DNA of 64,000 nucleotides, from assembly GCF_024721155.1 (NCBI RefSeq), contig NZ_JAHVAP010000008.1, forward strand, positions 310,001-374,000, written 5' to 3'. Both the position numbers and the translations under genes were made by a program. Origin of the DNA: Mucilaginibacter phenanthrenivorans (lineage in GTDB: Bacteria; Bacteroidota; Bacteroidia; Sphingobacteriales; Sphingobacteriaceae). Below, piece after piece: positions 8,961-18,156 of the stretch; position 1 is the first letter of the stretch, and every line of letters begins with the position of its first letter. The notes under the pieces were generated by a model, which worked only from the letters and a program-made list of their open reading frames with translations, was not told where the DNA came from and did not search any database.

Positions 8961-9106
8961 CTGCCGCGAGTTTGCAACTCGTGGTATAGCATGTTGTAAG
9001 CTTTCAGCTTACAGCAAAAATTTCAATTGAATCGTTAAATATTTTGGGAAGCTGAAAGCTTCCTAAATGGCACACCACGGGTTACACTGCGTTAAACCCG
9101 CGGCAG
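8961..9106. repeat. REP/BIME-like palindromic element
   Basis: A 146-bp imperfect palindrome. The left end CTGCCGCGAGTTTGCAACTC and the right end (reverse complement CTGCCGCGGGTTTAACGCAG) are related. Inside, the left arm has GTAAGCTTTCAGCTTAC (8997-9012) and the right arm GAAGCTGAAAGCTTC (9048-9062). Each arm thus holds two hairpins in mirrored order, which is the build of paired REP sequences (BIME). It lies between convergent genes. REP-type elements of this look are usually moved by RAYT transposases, none of which is in this window. Confidence 0.7.
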
Positions 9107-9116
9107 CGATATTTTA

Positions 9117-9500
9117 TTATAATACCAACTGATTAAATAACTTATTGAGCGTCGCTTCGGCATCATCACTCATTCCCGGATGAACTTTTGAGGTTTGGAT
9201 CACGGTGCTGCGCGTGGCTGTTAACCACCTGAAACGGGAGGCTACATCAAGCTGGCCAATCGGCCCGGCGGCTTTATCGCCCCGGCAAATACGTTCGAAG
9301 GAGCACAGGTGTTCCTTTAGCTCATCCAGGTCGAGCCCGGTATAAAACGCCTGCAGGCGTGCTTCATCCAAGTGATAGCGGGTTTTTAAAAACTGGTGTT
9401 TTTTGCAATACAGGATCACCCCGATATTCAGAAATTCCTCGCGCTCCACCCTTGGCACAACGCGGATAACGGCATATTCAAATAAGTGTTTCTGCTGCAT
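9117..9500 (-). CDS. DUF3037-domain protein
   Basis: 127 aa, soluble. The N-terminal FEYAVIRVVPRVEREEFLNI is the signature of DUF3037, a family of about this length with no known biochemical function. Its start lies inside the 3' end of the upstream HipA-like kinase gene (23-bp overlap), implying translational coupling. DUF3037 genes are often next to HipA-like kinase genes, so the two products probably act together. Nothing in the sequence gives a catalytic site. Confidence 0.88.
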   Translation of the reverse strand: MQQKHLFEYAVIRVVPRVEREEFLNIGVILYCKKHQFLKTRYHLDEARLQAFYTGLDLDELKEHLCSFERICRGDKAAGPIGQLDVASRFRWLTATRSTVIQTSKVHPGMSDDAEATLNKLFNQLVL

Positions 9501-10296
9501 TTTGTGCTTCCTTTACAAAAATATCTGAATGTGCTATCCTTGTTGTTAAAAATTGAGTGTAGGCATCCCGGTATTGATCCGGCGTTTCAAAAGATGATTC
9601 GCCGGTAAGCCATTCATCAGGAATGATGTCAACTATCGAACGGATCAGTTCCTCCGTAATTATCGTCTTAAATTCAGTATCAACCTCGTCAAGTAGCGTT
9701 GCCTTTGATAACAATACGTGATCCTTTACCTGCAGAAACGGTTTTTTTGCAGCCTCTATCCAGTTGTTCCAGGAGTGGTGGAAATATAACGCCGCTCCAT
9801 GATCTATCAACCAAAGTTCCTTGTGCCAAACCAGCATATTGGTGTTGCGCGGGGTACGGTCCACATTTGTTAGCAGGCAATCCAGCCAAACAATTTGCGA
9901 GGCCAGCTTTGCATCTATATTGAAAACTCCGGCATCAAAAGTGATCGCCCCCGAAAGGAAGTGCACAGCCAGGTTAAGCCCTACGCTGGCTTTGAGCAGG
10001 TCCTGGATCTCCTCGTCGGGTTCGGTACGGCCGAACGCTTCGTCGAGATTGGCAAAAACTATTTCGGGCATTTTTAAGCCGCAGGCGCGGGCAAGTTCGC
10101 CGCCTATCAGTTCGGCAACCAAAGCCTTTGTGCCCTGGCCTGCACCGCGGAATTTAAGCACATACAAAAAGCCGTCATCCGCCTCGGCAATGGCAGGCAG
10201 TGAACCGCCCTCGCGCAGGGGCGTAACATAACGGATAACGTTAACGGTACGGAGCTCTGGTTTAAAATTGTTCATAGGCCGGTGTTTTATCTGCAA
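9478..10296 (-). CDS. HipA-like kinase-fold protein
   Basis: 272 aa, shorter than classical HipA toxins (about 440 aa) and without the HipA N-terminal domain. Kinase features seen in order: glycine-rich segment near 28-33, lysine K48 in YVLKFRG, E62 in VAELIGGELAR, catalytic loop D146 with N151 and N153 in NVDRTPRNTNML, and a DFG-like D165 in LWLIDHGAAL. ATP-dependent phosphorylation is therefore likely; the substrate is unknown. No HipB-type antitoxin is next to it; the partner is the overlapping DUF3037 gene. A second start, ATG at 10275 (MNNFKPEL), is equally plausible because no ribosome binding site decides. Confidence 0.85.
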   Translation of the reverse strand: MQIKHRPMNNFKPELRTVNVIRYVTPLREGGSLPAIAEADDGFLYVLKFRGAGQGTKALVAELIGGELARACGLKMPEIVFANLDEAFGRTEPDEEIQDLLKASVGLNLAVHFLSGAITFDAGVFNIDAKLASQIVWLDCLLTNVDRTPRNTNMLVWHKELWLIDHGAALYFHHSWNNWIEAAKKPFLQVKDHVLLSKATLLDEVDTEFKTIITEELIRSIVDIIPDEWLTGESSFETPDQYRDAYTQFLTTRIAHSDIFVKEAQNAAETLI

Positions 10297-10479
10297 TTGC
10301 CGGCTGTAAATTTACAGGAATAATGAGGGGAATCAAATGATAGCAGATTAATCTACCGTTTTTGCGCTAACATGCTCTTTATTAAAAAACGCAATTTCCC
10401 TTATTCAATAAAGTTAATTCTCCCGGAGGCCGAAATATTTAATAAATTAGTTCCCCATACCAAACATAAAACCTGGCGA

Positions 10480-11256
10480 ATGAAAAAGCTCATCCTGCTT
10501 CTTTTACTGGTAAATCTCAGCGTTTTTGCACAGCAAAGGACGATTGTCAAAAAGACCATTATAGTGCTTACTTATGACGATGCATTAATGTCGCAGTTAA
10601 ATGTTGCCATTCCGCAGCTGGATTCGGCACATCTTAACGGTACGTTCTTCCTTACCGGGAACGTTACGCAGCAAACCTTGTCGCGCTGGCGCGAGGCTTT
10701 TAAACACGGTAATGAACTGGCCAATCATACCCTATATCATCCCTGTTTAATTAAGGATGGAAAGGGCAATCCGGCGAATAATTCGGCAAACTACACGGTG
10801 TACACCATGCTGCGCGAAATAGCAATGATGAATAACCTGTTGGGTGCAATAGATAACGAAAAAACACATACCTATGCTTATCCCTGTACGGAGCCCATGG
10901 TTGGCGGCGTGAACTACGTCGACTCCTTAAGAAAATCAGGGATCGTAAAATATGCCCGGATGGGCGGCGATAAAAATACTTTTGTTACAGATTATAGCAA
11001 GCTTGATCCGTTGCTGGTACCATCTTACCCATCGATAAATAAAGACAACGGTGATGACCTGATCGCCTATGTTAAAAAGGTACAAAAGGAGGGTGGCTTG
11101 GGCATTTTTATGTTTCACGGAGTAGGTGGGGATTACCTGACAACGTCGGCAAAGGCCCACCGGGAATTATTAAGCTATTTAAATAAACATCGCGACGAAA
11201 TTTGGGTTGCTACCTTTAAACAGGCTATGGATTACATTACATCAGGCAAGCAATAA
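10480..11256 (+). CDS. Secreted polysaccharide deacetylase (NodB homology, CE4-like)
   Basis: 258 aa from ATG 10480. An upstream in-frame ATG at 10372 would put 36 extra residues before a perfect signal peptide (MKKLILLLLLVNLSVFAQ), so the later start is chosen. NodB motif 1 is TYDDA (D33, D34). Motif 2 is HTLYHPC with H83 and H87, together giving the Asp-His-His metal triad. The C-terminal GIFMFHGVGG supplies the motif-4-like region. It should remove acetyl groups from N- or O-acetylated carbohydrate in the cell envelope; the target is not determined. A GNAT gene starts 24 bp later on the same strand. Confidence 0.88.
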   Translation: MKKLILLLLLVNLSVFAQQRTIVKKTIIVLTYDDALMSQLNVAIPQLDSAHLNGTFFLTGNVTQQTLSRWREAFKHGNELANHTLYHPCLIKDGKGNPANNSANYTVYTMLREIAMMNNLLGAIDNEKTHTYAYPCTEPMVGGVNYVDSLRKSGIVKYARMGGDKNTFVTDYSKLDPLLVPSYPSINKDNGDDLIAYVKKVQKEGGLGIFMFHGVGGDYLTTSAKAHRELLSYLNKHRDEIWVATFKQAMDYITSGKQ

Positions 11257-11280
11257 ATTATTGAAAAGCTAAAATGAATT

Positions 11281-11709
11281 ATGGAAGATCAAGAAATAGT
11301 TTACGCAAGGGAGCTAACACTTCATCCGGATGAGTTTGTCGACGTTTTAAAGCGGAGCACACTGGCGGAACGGAGACCTGTTAACGATGCAGATCGGATC
11401 CAGGCGATGTGCCAGAATGCCAACCTGATAGTAACCGCTCGGAAGGATGGTAAGCTGGTTGGCGTGGCGCGTTCATTAACCGATTTTATTTATTGCACCT
11501 ATTTGTCGGACCTGGCGGTAGATGAAGGTTTGCAAAAGCAGGGGATAGGTAAACGGTTGATTAGGGAAACCAAACTGCATTCGCCGCAGGCAAAGCTGAT
11601 CCTGTTATCGGCTCCGGCTGCGGTAAACTATTACCCCAAAATCGGCATGAGTCAGCACGACCATTGCTTTATGCTGGATAATGTGGATGATTTAAAGATT
11701 GCCGAATAA
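11281..11709 (+). CDS. GNAT-family N-acetyltransferase
   Basis: 142 aa. The acetyl-CoA binding motif A is visible as YLSDLAVDEGLQKQGIGKRL (about 78-97), with Q/RxxGxG/A in QKQGIG. The C-terminal AAVNYYPKIGM is the usual motif B ending. Single-domain cytoplasmic enzyme; substrate cannot be predicted. Follows the deacetylase by 24 bp and may share its transcript. Converges with the following permease gene, 8 bp away. Confidence 0.88.
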   Translation: MEDQEIVYARELTLHPDEFVDVLKRSTLAERRPVNDADRIQAMCQNANLIVTARKDGKLVGVARSLTDFIYCTYLSDLAVDEGLQKQGIGKRLIRETKLHSPQAKLILLSAPAAVNYYPKIGMSQHDHCFMLDNVDDLKIAE

Positions 11710-11717
11710 CCAAAGGA

Positions 11718-14099
11718 TTATTCCGTTTTTAAACTCTTTATCGGATTTGCCAGCGCCGCCTTTATCGATTGAAAACTTACCGTCAACAACGTAATCGTTA
11801 CGGCACCAAGCCCGGTTACAATGAAGATCCAGGCGGAGATTGTCGACCGGTAATCAAAGCTTTGCAGCCAGCCGTGCATCAGGTACCAGGCAAGCGGGCT
11901 TGCAATTACCAGCGAAATCACGATAAGGCCAATAAAATCGGTTGACAGTAAACTCCAAAGATTAAATACTGAGGCACCCAAAACTTTACGAACGCCAATT
12001 TCCTTAACGCGTTGTTCGGCCATAAATGACGCCATACCGAACAAGCCAAGGCAGCTGATCAGGATTGCCAGGCTGGCGAAAAATGCTGCCAGCTTGCCTA
12101 TACGCTGCTCGTTACCGAATTTCTGAGCGTATACTTCGTCAACAAAATTATATTGGAACGGCTGCTCGGGGTTAAAACGCTTAAATACAGAGCCTATACC
12201 TTCCAATGCTTTATTTGCGCTAATTTTTGGATTAATTTTCAGCAAAACTGTATTTCCTGCGCCCTTATTAAAGAAGAACACCGATGGCTTTACCTGCCCG
12301 TAAGGCGAATCAACAATAATGTCAGTTATCACGCCGATGATCTTAAATGAGTGACCATAATAAGTAAGGTTGTCATTAACCGGGTTTTTAAGCCCCATGA
12401 ATTTAACTGCAGCTTCGTTAATTATAACCGCAGTTGAGTCGCTGAGGAACTCCCGGGAGAAATCGCGGCCTTCTTTAAATTGCCAGCCGATGGTTTTACC
12501 GTATTCGGCGGATACCGCTGCCTGTTGAAAATCGACGCTTAGGTTTGGATCCTTATCCTTCCACTCGATGGCGCTGGTGCTGCCGGCCGATTCCGTAGGC
12601 GCAACATCACCCTCGGCCATGGCGGTAACGGCGCCGGTTTTAAAGAGCTCATCCTTTACTGCGTCGTAATTTTTATGGATCTTATCCGTACCAGCATACA
12701 CTGAAACTAATCCATCGCGGGTATAGCCCACAGGACGGTCCTTTGCGAACTGAATCTGCCGGAAAACCACTATGGTGCCAATGATAAGCGTTACCGATAC
12801 CGAGAACTGGATCACCACCAGGATTTTACGCGGAATAGCGGCAAAACGCCCCACGCGGAATGCTCCTTTAAGTACCTTTATAGGCTGGAATGACGACAGG
12901 TAAAAGGCGGGATAGCTGCCTGCAATTAAACCAGTCAGCAATGTGAAACCGATGGTTAACATCCAAAACATCGGATTTGCCCACAGAACGGCCATTTGTT
13001 TATCTGCCACCTGGTTGAAAAATGGCAAGCTGAGCTGTACAAATAAAATTGCGAGTAAAAATGCTATAACAACGCATAACAGGGATTCGCTAAAGAATTG
13101 ATAAACAAGCTGGCTGCGCAACGAACCGATTGCCTTACGGATACCTACTTCCTTAGCCCGCTTTTCTGATTTCGCCGTACTTAAATTCATAAAGTTAATG
13201 CACGCCAGTAACAGCACAAATACACCGATGATGCCGAACATCCATACATACTGAATGCGGCCGCCTATGTTTTTGCCATCCTTAAAATCATCATAAAGGT
13301 GCCATTTGCTCATCGGTTGTAAAAACAGAGCAGGCTTCTTTTTGGCAAGTACTGCATTTACGTTGCGCAGTTTTGCGTCCCGGATTCTTAACGATACAAC
13401 AGCGAGGTCGGTTTCATTGGCCATTTGGACATATAGCTCACAGAAGTTGGGCCGCCATGGTTCCTTCATTGATTTCATGTCGTTGGCGTTATAAAACATC
13501 TCCCATGCGCCAATGAAGCCAACATTTGCAAACGTTGCATTTTGTGGCAGGTCGTGGTAAACGCCGGCTACCTTTGCAATTATCTGGTTGTCGATCTTCA
13601 GGGCTTTATTCATCGGGTCGGCGTTGCCAAAGTAAGCCCTGGCAGTTGATGCCGAGATGATAACAGATGTAGGATCCTTAAGGGCATTTCTGCTGCCTTT
13701 AAGCATTTGCAGGGTAAACATTTCGGGCCCTTCCGATTCCATATATATACCCTTCCGGGTTATTTTTTTATCGCCGTATGTTACCAAATGGTCGCCCATG
13801 GCAACGGTCAACACTACGTGCTTAAAATCGTTGCCATAGTTTTTGCGGAGTTCTGCTGCAAGAGGGTAAGGCACGGATTCCCAGGTTTGCACCTCGCCGT
13901 TATTGGTTACGTTTTGAATTACCTTGGCAATGCTGTCATAATTTTCATGAACCTTATCAAAGGAAAGCTCATTCCAGATCCAAAGACCGATGAGCACGGC
14001 AACTGCCATACCAACTGATAGGCCCGTAATATTAATAAAGGAGTGAACTTTATTTTTAATAAGGTTGCGCCAGGCGGTTTTAAGATAGTTTTTGATCAT
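11718..14099 (-). CDS. FtsX/MacB-type ABC transporter permease
   Basis: 793 aa. The start MIKNYLKTAWRNLIKNKVHS and the following GLSVGMAVAVLIGLWIWNE are typical of Bacteroidota permeases with a MacB-like periplasmic core domain. Layout: TM1 (about 20-40), periplasmic MacB_PCD domain, three TMs with an FtsX domain (about 280-420), a second periplasmic domain, and a second FtsX bundle at the C-terminus (about 680-785) containing EQRVKEIGVRKVLGAS. The doubled architecture means one chain equals two half-permeases. No ATPase gene is adjacent. Probably exports a peptide, drug or lipid, or acts in envelope stress; substrate unknown. Confidence 0.92.
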   Translation of the reverse strand: MIKNYLKTAWRNLIKNKVHSFINITGLSVGMAVAVLIGLWIWNELSFDKVHENYDSIAKVIQNVTNNGEVQTWESVPYPLAAELRKNYGNDFKHVVLTVAMGDHLVTYGDKKITRKGIYMESEGPEMFTLQMLKGSRNALKDPTSVIISASTARAYFGNADPMNKALKIDNQIIAKVAGVYHDLPQNATFANVGFIGAWEMFYNANDMKSMKEPWRPNFCELYVQMANETDLAVVSLRIRDAKLRNVNAVLAKKKPALFLQPMSKWHLYDDFKDGKNIGGRIQYVWMFGIIGVFVLLLACINFMNLSTAKSEKRAKEVGIRKAIGSLRSQLVYQFFSESLLCVVIAFLLAILFVQLSLPFFNQVADKQMAVLWANPMFWMLTIGFTLLTGLIAGSYPAFYLSSFQPIKVLKGAFRVGRFAAIPRKILVVIQFSVSVTLIIGTIVVFRQIQFAKDRPVGYTRDGLVSVYAGTDKIHKNYDAVKDELFKTGAVTAMAEGDVAPTESAGSTSAIEWKDKDPNLSVDFQQAAVSAEYGKTIGWQFKEGRDFSREFLSDSTAVIINEAAVKFMGLKNPVNDNLTYYGHSFKIIGVITDIIVDSPYGQVKPSVFFFNKGAGNTVLLKINPKISANKALEGIGSVFKRFNPEQPFQYNFVDEVYAQKFGNEQRIGKLAAFFASLAILISCLGLFGMASFMAEQRVKEIGVRKVLGASVFNLWSLLSTDFIGLIVISLVIASPLAWYLMHGWLQSFDYRSTISAWIFIVTGLGAVTITLLTVSFQSIKAALANPIKSLKTE

Positions 14100-14331
14100 G
14101 CTAATAGATATTGATGCGTGTACAACTTAAAATTTCATGCCATAGTTTTAATTTATTAATAATCAGTTATTTGTATTGTATTTTCTGGTGATTGATGTAT
14201 CATTTGCGGACGGTTGATTGTGCGGTTATGAAAGGAAGAATGAATTATTGCAGCTTGATCCGATAATTTTATAAATTTAGCGTCTTATTGAAGTAGCACT
14301 CCCAGACCATACTATCAAAATTAAATACAAC

Positions 14332-15798
14332 ATGAAAAAAATTCTATTCAGCCTTTTACTAGTATCGTCGATTGTTTTTGGTGCATTTGCCCAACAATTC
14401 GAGGTAACATACATTTCTTCTGCTTCTGATAAGTCGTTTACCGGCTACGTTGTTTTGTACCTGTCGAAGGATAGCAAGGTGCCTACAAGCGGTATGGTAG
14501 GTTTCGGGCCTACCGCCTACTTTTCGGTATATGTTAAAAATTTAAAACCAGGTGGTGTTGTTAAAATTAATGACGAGGCCAATGGTTATCCTGCTGCATT
14601 ATCAGATATTGAGCGCGGGCAATATTATGCAGAGGTAGTATGGGATAAAAATTTAGGCGGACGCGCCATATCCTCCAGCCCCGGTAACATATACAGCGAA
14701 CCAATAAAGGTCGAATTCAACAAAAGCACCAAAACAGTATACCATTTATTAGCCGACAAGGTTATCCCAACGCCGGAATTTAAGGAGACGGCCGTTGTTA
14801 AAGAGTTAAGAGCTCCATCGGCATTGCTGACAAAATCTCAGGGGCGGCCGGTAACAGTTGATGCAGCGGTGATTTTACCTAAGGAATATAACACGGAGCC
14901 TAACAGAAAGTTCCCGGTGCTTTTCAAGGTTTCAGGTTTCGGCGGCGATTACCATCGTTATTCGGGTTCGGAAATGCCGAGCGCACCTATTGACAGTATC
15001 CCGGTAATTACAGTTTATTTAGACGGCAATTGTTCGCTCGGTCACAGCGTTTATGCCAACAGCGATAACAATGGTCCGTGGGGTGATGCCTTAACCACGG
15101 AGTTTATCCCCTTGCTGGAAAAACAATTCCGTTGCAATGGCGCAAAGTTATTAACCGGGCACAGTAGCGGTGGCTGGACAGTAGCCTGGCTGCAAACGCA
15201 TTATCCTAAGGTTTTTGATGGAACGTGGTCGAGCTCACCTGATCCTGTTGATTTCAGGAACTTTCAAAAGATAAACCTTTATACCGATAAAAACATGTTT
15301 TACGGCAAGGACAGCACTTTAAATTCTGTTGCTACCGTTGCCGGATTTTTTCCATGGGTTACCATGAAGAATATTTACCAGGTGGAAAACGTGGTATACC
15401 GCGGTGAACAAATGCACTCGTTTAACGCAGTTTTTAGTAAAAAGGGAGCAGATGGCAATCCACAACAGCTTTGCAACAGCACAACCGGTGTAATTGATAC
15501 CGCTGTTGTTTCGCATTGGAAGAATTATGATATCTCCCTATACCTGCGCTCCAACTGGGAACAAATAAAACCTGATCTGGACGGCAAGTTGCGGATCTCT
15601 GTAGGCAGGCAGGATAACTTCCTGTTGAACTATGCGGTAGTATTGCTGGAAGGTGAGATGAAGAAGCTAAACTCAAAGTTCCAGTTTGCCTATTACCCCG
15701 GCGATCATTTTACGGTGTCATCTCCTGAATACATGAAGGATGGTAACCAATTCTTAAAGCAAAAATATATGGAGTGGGTGGCTAAGAATAAGCAGTAG
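14332..15798 (+). CDS. Secreted esterase, alpha/beta hydrolase (esterase D/feruloyl-type)
   Basis: 488 aa. Signal peptide 1-20 (ends FGAFAQ). Residues 21-160 form an all-beta N-terminal domain. The putative-esterase domain begins near 165; the nucleophile is S278 in LLTGHSSGGWT, with a later DHFTV histidine (GDHFTVSSPEY, about 463) as probable base. Related proteins hydrolyse acyl or acetyl esters of plant or siderophore compounds; the substrate is not clear. Diverges from the permease gene with 232 bp between. It is followed by a repeat element, not an operon partner. Confidence 0.85.
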   Translation: MKKILFSLLLVSSIVFGAFAQQFEVTYISSASDKSFTGYVVLYLSKDSKVPTSGMVGFGPTAYFSVYVKNLKPGGVVKINDEANGYPAALSDIERGQYYAEVVWDKNLGGRAISSSPGNIYSEPIKVEFNKSTKTVYHLLADKVIPTPEFKETAVVKELRAPSALLTKSQGRPVTVDAAVILPKEYNTEPNRKFPVLFKVSGFGGDYHRYSGSEMPSAPIDSIPVITVYLDGNCSLGHSVYANSDNNGPWGDALTTEFIPLLEKQFRCNGAKLLTGHSSGGWTVAWLQTHYPKVFDGTWSSSPDPVDFRNFQKINLYTDKNMFYGKDSTLNSVATVAGFFPWVTMKNIYQVENVVYRGEQMHSFNAVFSKKGADGNPQQLCNSTTGVIDTAVVSHWKNYDISLYLRSNWEQIKPDLDGKLRISVGRQDNFLLNYAVVLLEGEMKKLNSKFQFAYYPGDHFTVSSPEYMKDGNQFLKQKYMEWVAKNKQ

Positions 15799-15801
15799 TT
15801 C

Positions 15802-15890
15802 TTAGTCGTGAGTCCGGAGTTCTTAGTCTTGAGTCTAAAGTCAGAAGATAAATATTGACTTAAGACTCTGGACTCAAGACTATCGACTAA
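15802..15890. repeat. Intergenic AGTCTTGAGTC-type inverted repeat
   Basis: TTAGTCG at 15802-15808 pairs with CGACTAA at 15884-15890. The interior consists of degenerate AGTCTTGAGTC / GACTCAAGACT words arranged as an imperfect inverted repeat. The same word type occurs at 4625-4698. Placed 3 bp after the esterase stop codon; possibly functions as its terminator. Confidence 0.6.
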
Positions 15891-15909
15891 TAACGCTACC
15901 TTCACCGGA

Positions 15910-16503
15910 TTGGAACTTATATTTAACGAATTGATAGATAGTTACCTTTCCGACAAGGTAGGGGTAACTAAAGATTTTCTTAGCGTAGCGCTGGCCGCTG
16001 ACCTAACCGCAAATTTGCACCGGCTTTATGATGGCGATAAATTATTGTCGGCAGGTACAGGCAATAAACCACTAGTAAATCATAACAAGCAATTAAGAGG
16101 GGATAAGATCCATTGGCTTGACAGGCTGCACAAAGATGTTCATGAGGATGCATTTTTCGACCTGATGGATCTTTTTGTAGCCTACCTGAACCAAACCTGC
16201 TACGCCGGCATCACCGGGTATGAGTTTCATTATACGCTTTACGAAAAAGGCAGCTTTTACGGCAGACACCTGGACCGTTTCAAAAATAATGGCGACCGGG
16301 CCTATTCAATGGTGATGTATTTGAATAAGGGATGGATAAAGAAGGATGGCGGCGAATTGCGGATTTATCATTTGGATAAGCAGCAGGACATTGAACCCCT
16401 GAATGGTAACAGCATCTTTTTTAAAAGTGATGAGCTGGAGCATGAAGTGCTGCTGACCAACAAATCAAGAATGAGTATAACCGGCTGGCTGAAGACCAAC
16501 TAA
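15910..16503 (+). CDS. 2OG-Fe(II) oxygenase (prolyl-4-hydroxylase type)
   Basis: 197 aa, cytoplasmic. The iron triad is visible: H120-x-D122 in FYGRHLDRF and H178 in DELEHEVLL. R187 (NKSRMSITGW) would bind the 2-oxoglutarate carboxylate. GGELRIYH completes the jelly-roll signature. Probably hydroxylates a protein or small-molecule side chain. The start used is TTG at 15910; no in-frame ATG precedes the first conserved region. The start lies 20 bp beyond the upstream repeat element. Confidence 0.88.
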   Translation: MELIFNELIDSYLSDKVGVTKDFLSVALAADLTANLHRLYDGDKLLSAGTGNKPLVNHNKQLRGDKIHWLDRLHKDVHEDAFFDLMDLFVAYLNQTCYAGITGYEFHYTLYEKGSFYGRHLDRFKNNGDRAYSMVMYLNKGWIKKDGGELRIYHLDKQQDIEPLNGNSIFFKSDELEHEVLLTNKSRMSITGWLKTN

Positions 16504-16576
16504 TATGTTTCATCAAAAAGAATATATTTGCCTATAGGCGACAATGCCCGTCATTACCTAAAATTAAACCTCTACA

Positions 16577-17524
16577 ATGAAGAATAGGTTTTATAAGACA
16601 AAAACTTTTAAGGCAATTTGCTTTTTATGTTTCGTTGCTGCAGCGATATTTGCAAACGCGCCTGTGGCTGCTGCTCAAAATATGACAAGTCCCGATATTT
16701 CAAAAATAATTGATCTCTGGCCAAAGGACAGGTTGATCGATACTGCGTACGGCCATAAACTGGTGGAGCATGATGTTACCAAACCAACCGACGATAAGGT
16801 CCAGGAGAAAAGCGTGATCCGTTTGGGTGATATAACCAATGCTACGATACAAGTTTTTACGCCAAAAAATCCAAACGGTACGGCAGTGATCGTGTGCCCG
16901 GGTGGTGGATATTATATTTTGGCGATGGATTTGGAAGGAACTGAGCTTTGCACCTGGTTTAACTCGATAGGTGTTACTGCTATATTACTAAAATACCGGG
17001 TCCCTGCGCCTCCGGGAAAATTAAGATATGAGCTGCCGCTACAGGATGCACAAAGGGCATTGGGCTTGGTCAGGTTTAATGCGGCGAAATGGGGCATCAA
17101 GCCGGATCATATTGGCATTATGGGTTTCTCGGCCGGTGGCCATCTTTCGGCGCTTGTAAGCAATAGTTATGATAAGCGAACCTATCCAAAGGTTGACGCA
17201 GCCGATGATGTTAGCTGCCGGCCTGATTTTACCATATTAACTTACCCGGCATATCTTGTTGATGAGAAACATGAGGGCAAGCTGGCCCCCGAAATCGTAG
17301 TTACTCCAAAAACGCCTCCCACATTCATCATGCAAACCGAAGACGATCCGGTTAATGTGGAAAATGCCTTGTTTTATTACCTGGCGCTTAAAAAAGCCAA
17401 AGTTCCGGCAGAGATGCATTTGTATCCGACCGGTGGCCATGGCTACGGAATAAGAAGCAAAACGGGTGGTATTGGCACATACCCGCAGCTTATTGCAAAA
17501 TGGCTGGCAGATAATAATTTATAG
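16577..17524 (+). CDS. Secreted alpha/beta hydrolase (acetyl-xylan-esterase/BD-FAE-like)
   Basis: 315 aa. Signal peptide about 1-34. Oxyanion-hole motif IVCPGGGYYILAM (HGGG analogue), nucleophile S185 in GIMGFSAGGHLSAL, probable acid in QTEDDPV, base in TGGHGYGIR. This pattern is that of the bifunctional deacetylase/feruloyl esterase and acetyl xylan esterase-like group used by Bacteroidota to strip acyl groups from plant polysaccharides. It is 73 bp behind the oxygenase gene on the same strand, with no evident functional link. Confidence 0.88.
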   Translation: MKNRFYKTKTFKAICFLCFVAAAIFANAPVAAAQNMTSPDISKIIDLWPKDRLIDTAYGHKLVEHDVTKPTDDKVQEKSVIRLGDITNATIQVFTPKNPNGTAVIVCPGGGYYILAMDLEGTELCTWFNSIGVTAILLKYRVPAPPGKLRYELPLQDAQRALGLVRFNAAKWGIKPDHIGIMGFSAGGHLSALVSNSYDKRTYPKVDAADDVSCRPDFTILTYPAYLVDEKHEGKLAPEIVVTPKTPPTFIMQTEDDPVNVENALFYYLALKKAKVPAEMHLYPTGGHGYGIRSKTGGIGTYPQLIAKWLADNNL

Positions 17525-17577
17525 GTTTGAAATTCTGCTTTTGGAGCGCCAAAAATTGTATCAAAAACAGAGACGCA

Positions 17578-18156
17578 CTATTCAAGCTTTTTCTTAACCT
17601 GGGCCAAATGCTCCATCTTCTTTTCCTGACGCAGTTTTACAGTTGTTTGAGTGAAATAGTGATGGCCTTCTAAAAACTTCACCTGCACGCGGTTCCACTC
17701 TGTTTCGGTGCTCAAAATTCCGAAGACGGATAGTTCTTTAAATAACTTATCTCCAATAGCGAAAAAATCGTCCCTGCCCAGGTAATCAAGGTCGGCGTCG
17801 GCGAGAATTTCTTCCAGGTGGTTTTTGGGCAGCTGCGGTATTTTAGTTGCCATAATTAAACCGCAGATTCGCTCGATTTCTTCGGCAGTATATCCAAAAT
17901 TTAATAAACTCTCCTGCGCAATCCGGCACGATTCTTCCTCGTGTGCGTTTGCGCCGCGTAAAAAGCCGGAATCATGATATAAGGCCGCAGTGAGTAAAAG
18001 CTTCATTTCATAAGGGGAGATCTTTTCTTCCCGGCCTATTTCCCTGCATGAATTGTATACATCCTTTACATGGTCCACGCTATGATAAGAAAGGTGTTTG
18101 GGTAGTTCTTTCTTTAACTTCCTTAAAATAAATTTCGAGGCTTGCGTAAACTGCAT
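17578..18156 (-). CDS. HD-domain phosphohydrolase
   Basis: 192 aa, soluble. Metal ligands in order: H25 and H29 in YHSVDHV, the HD pair H61-D62 in LYHDSGF, H72 in NAHEEES, and a later aspartate in LADADLDYLG. These suit a divalent-metal phosphohydrolase acting on a nucleotide or similar phosphate. The basic C-terminus (KKLE) is short. Monocistronic, diverging from the ECF sigma gene. Confidence 0.88.
   Translation of the reverse strand: MQFTQASKFILRKLKKELPKHLSYHSVDHVKDVYNSCREIGREEKISPYEMKLLLTAALYHDSGFLRGANAHEEESCRIAQESLLNFGYTAEEIERICGLIMATKIPQLPKNHLEEILADADLDYLGRDDFFAIGDKLFKELSVFGILSTETEWNRVQVKFLEGHHYFTQTTVKLRQEKKMEHLAQVKKKLE

Noticed and set aside
10372..10479. Longer N-terminus for the NodB-type deacetylase
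   Set aside because: Residues before 10480 are not signal-like and would block the clear signal peptide that begins there.
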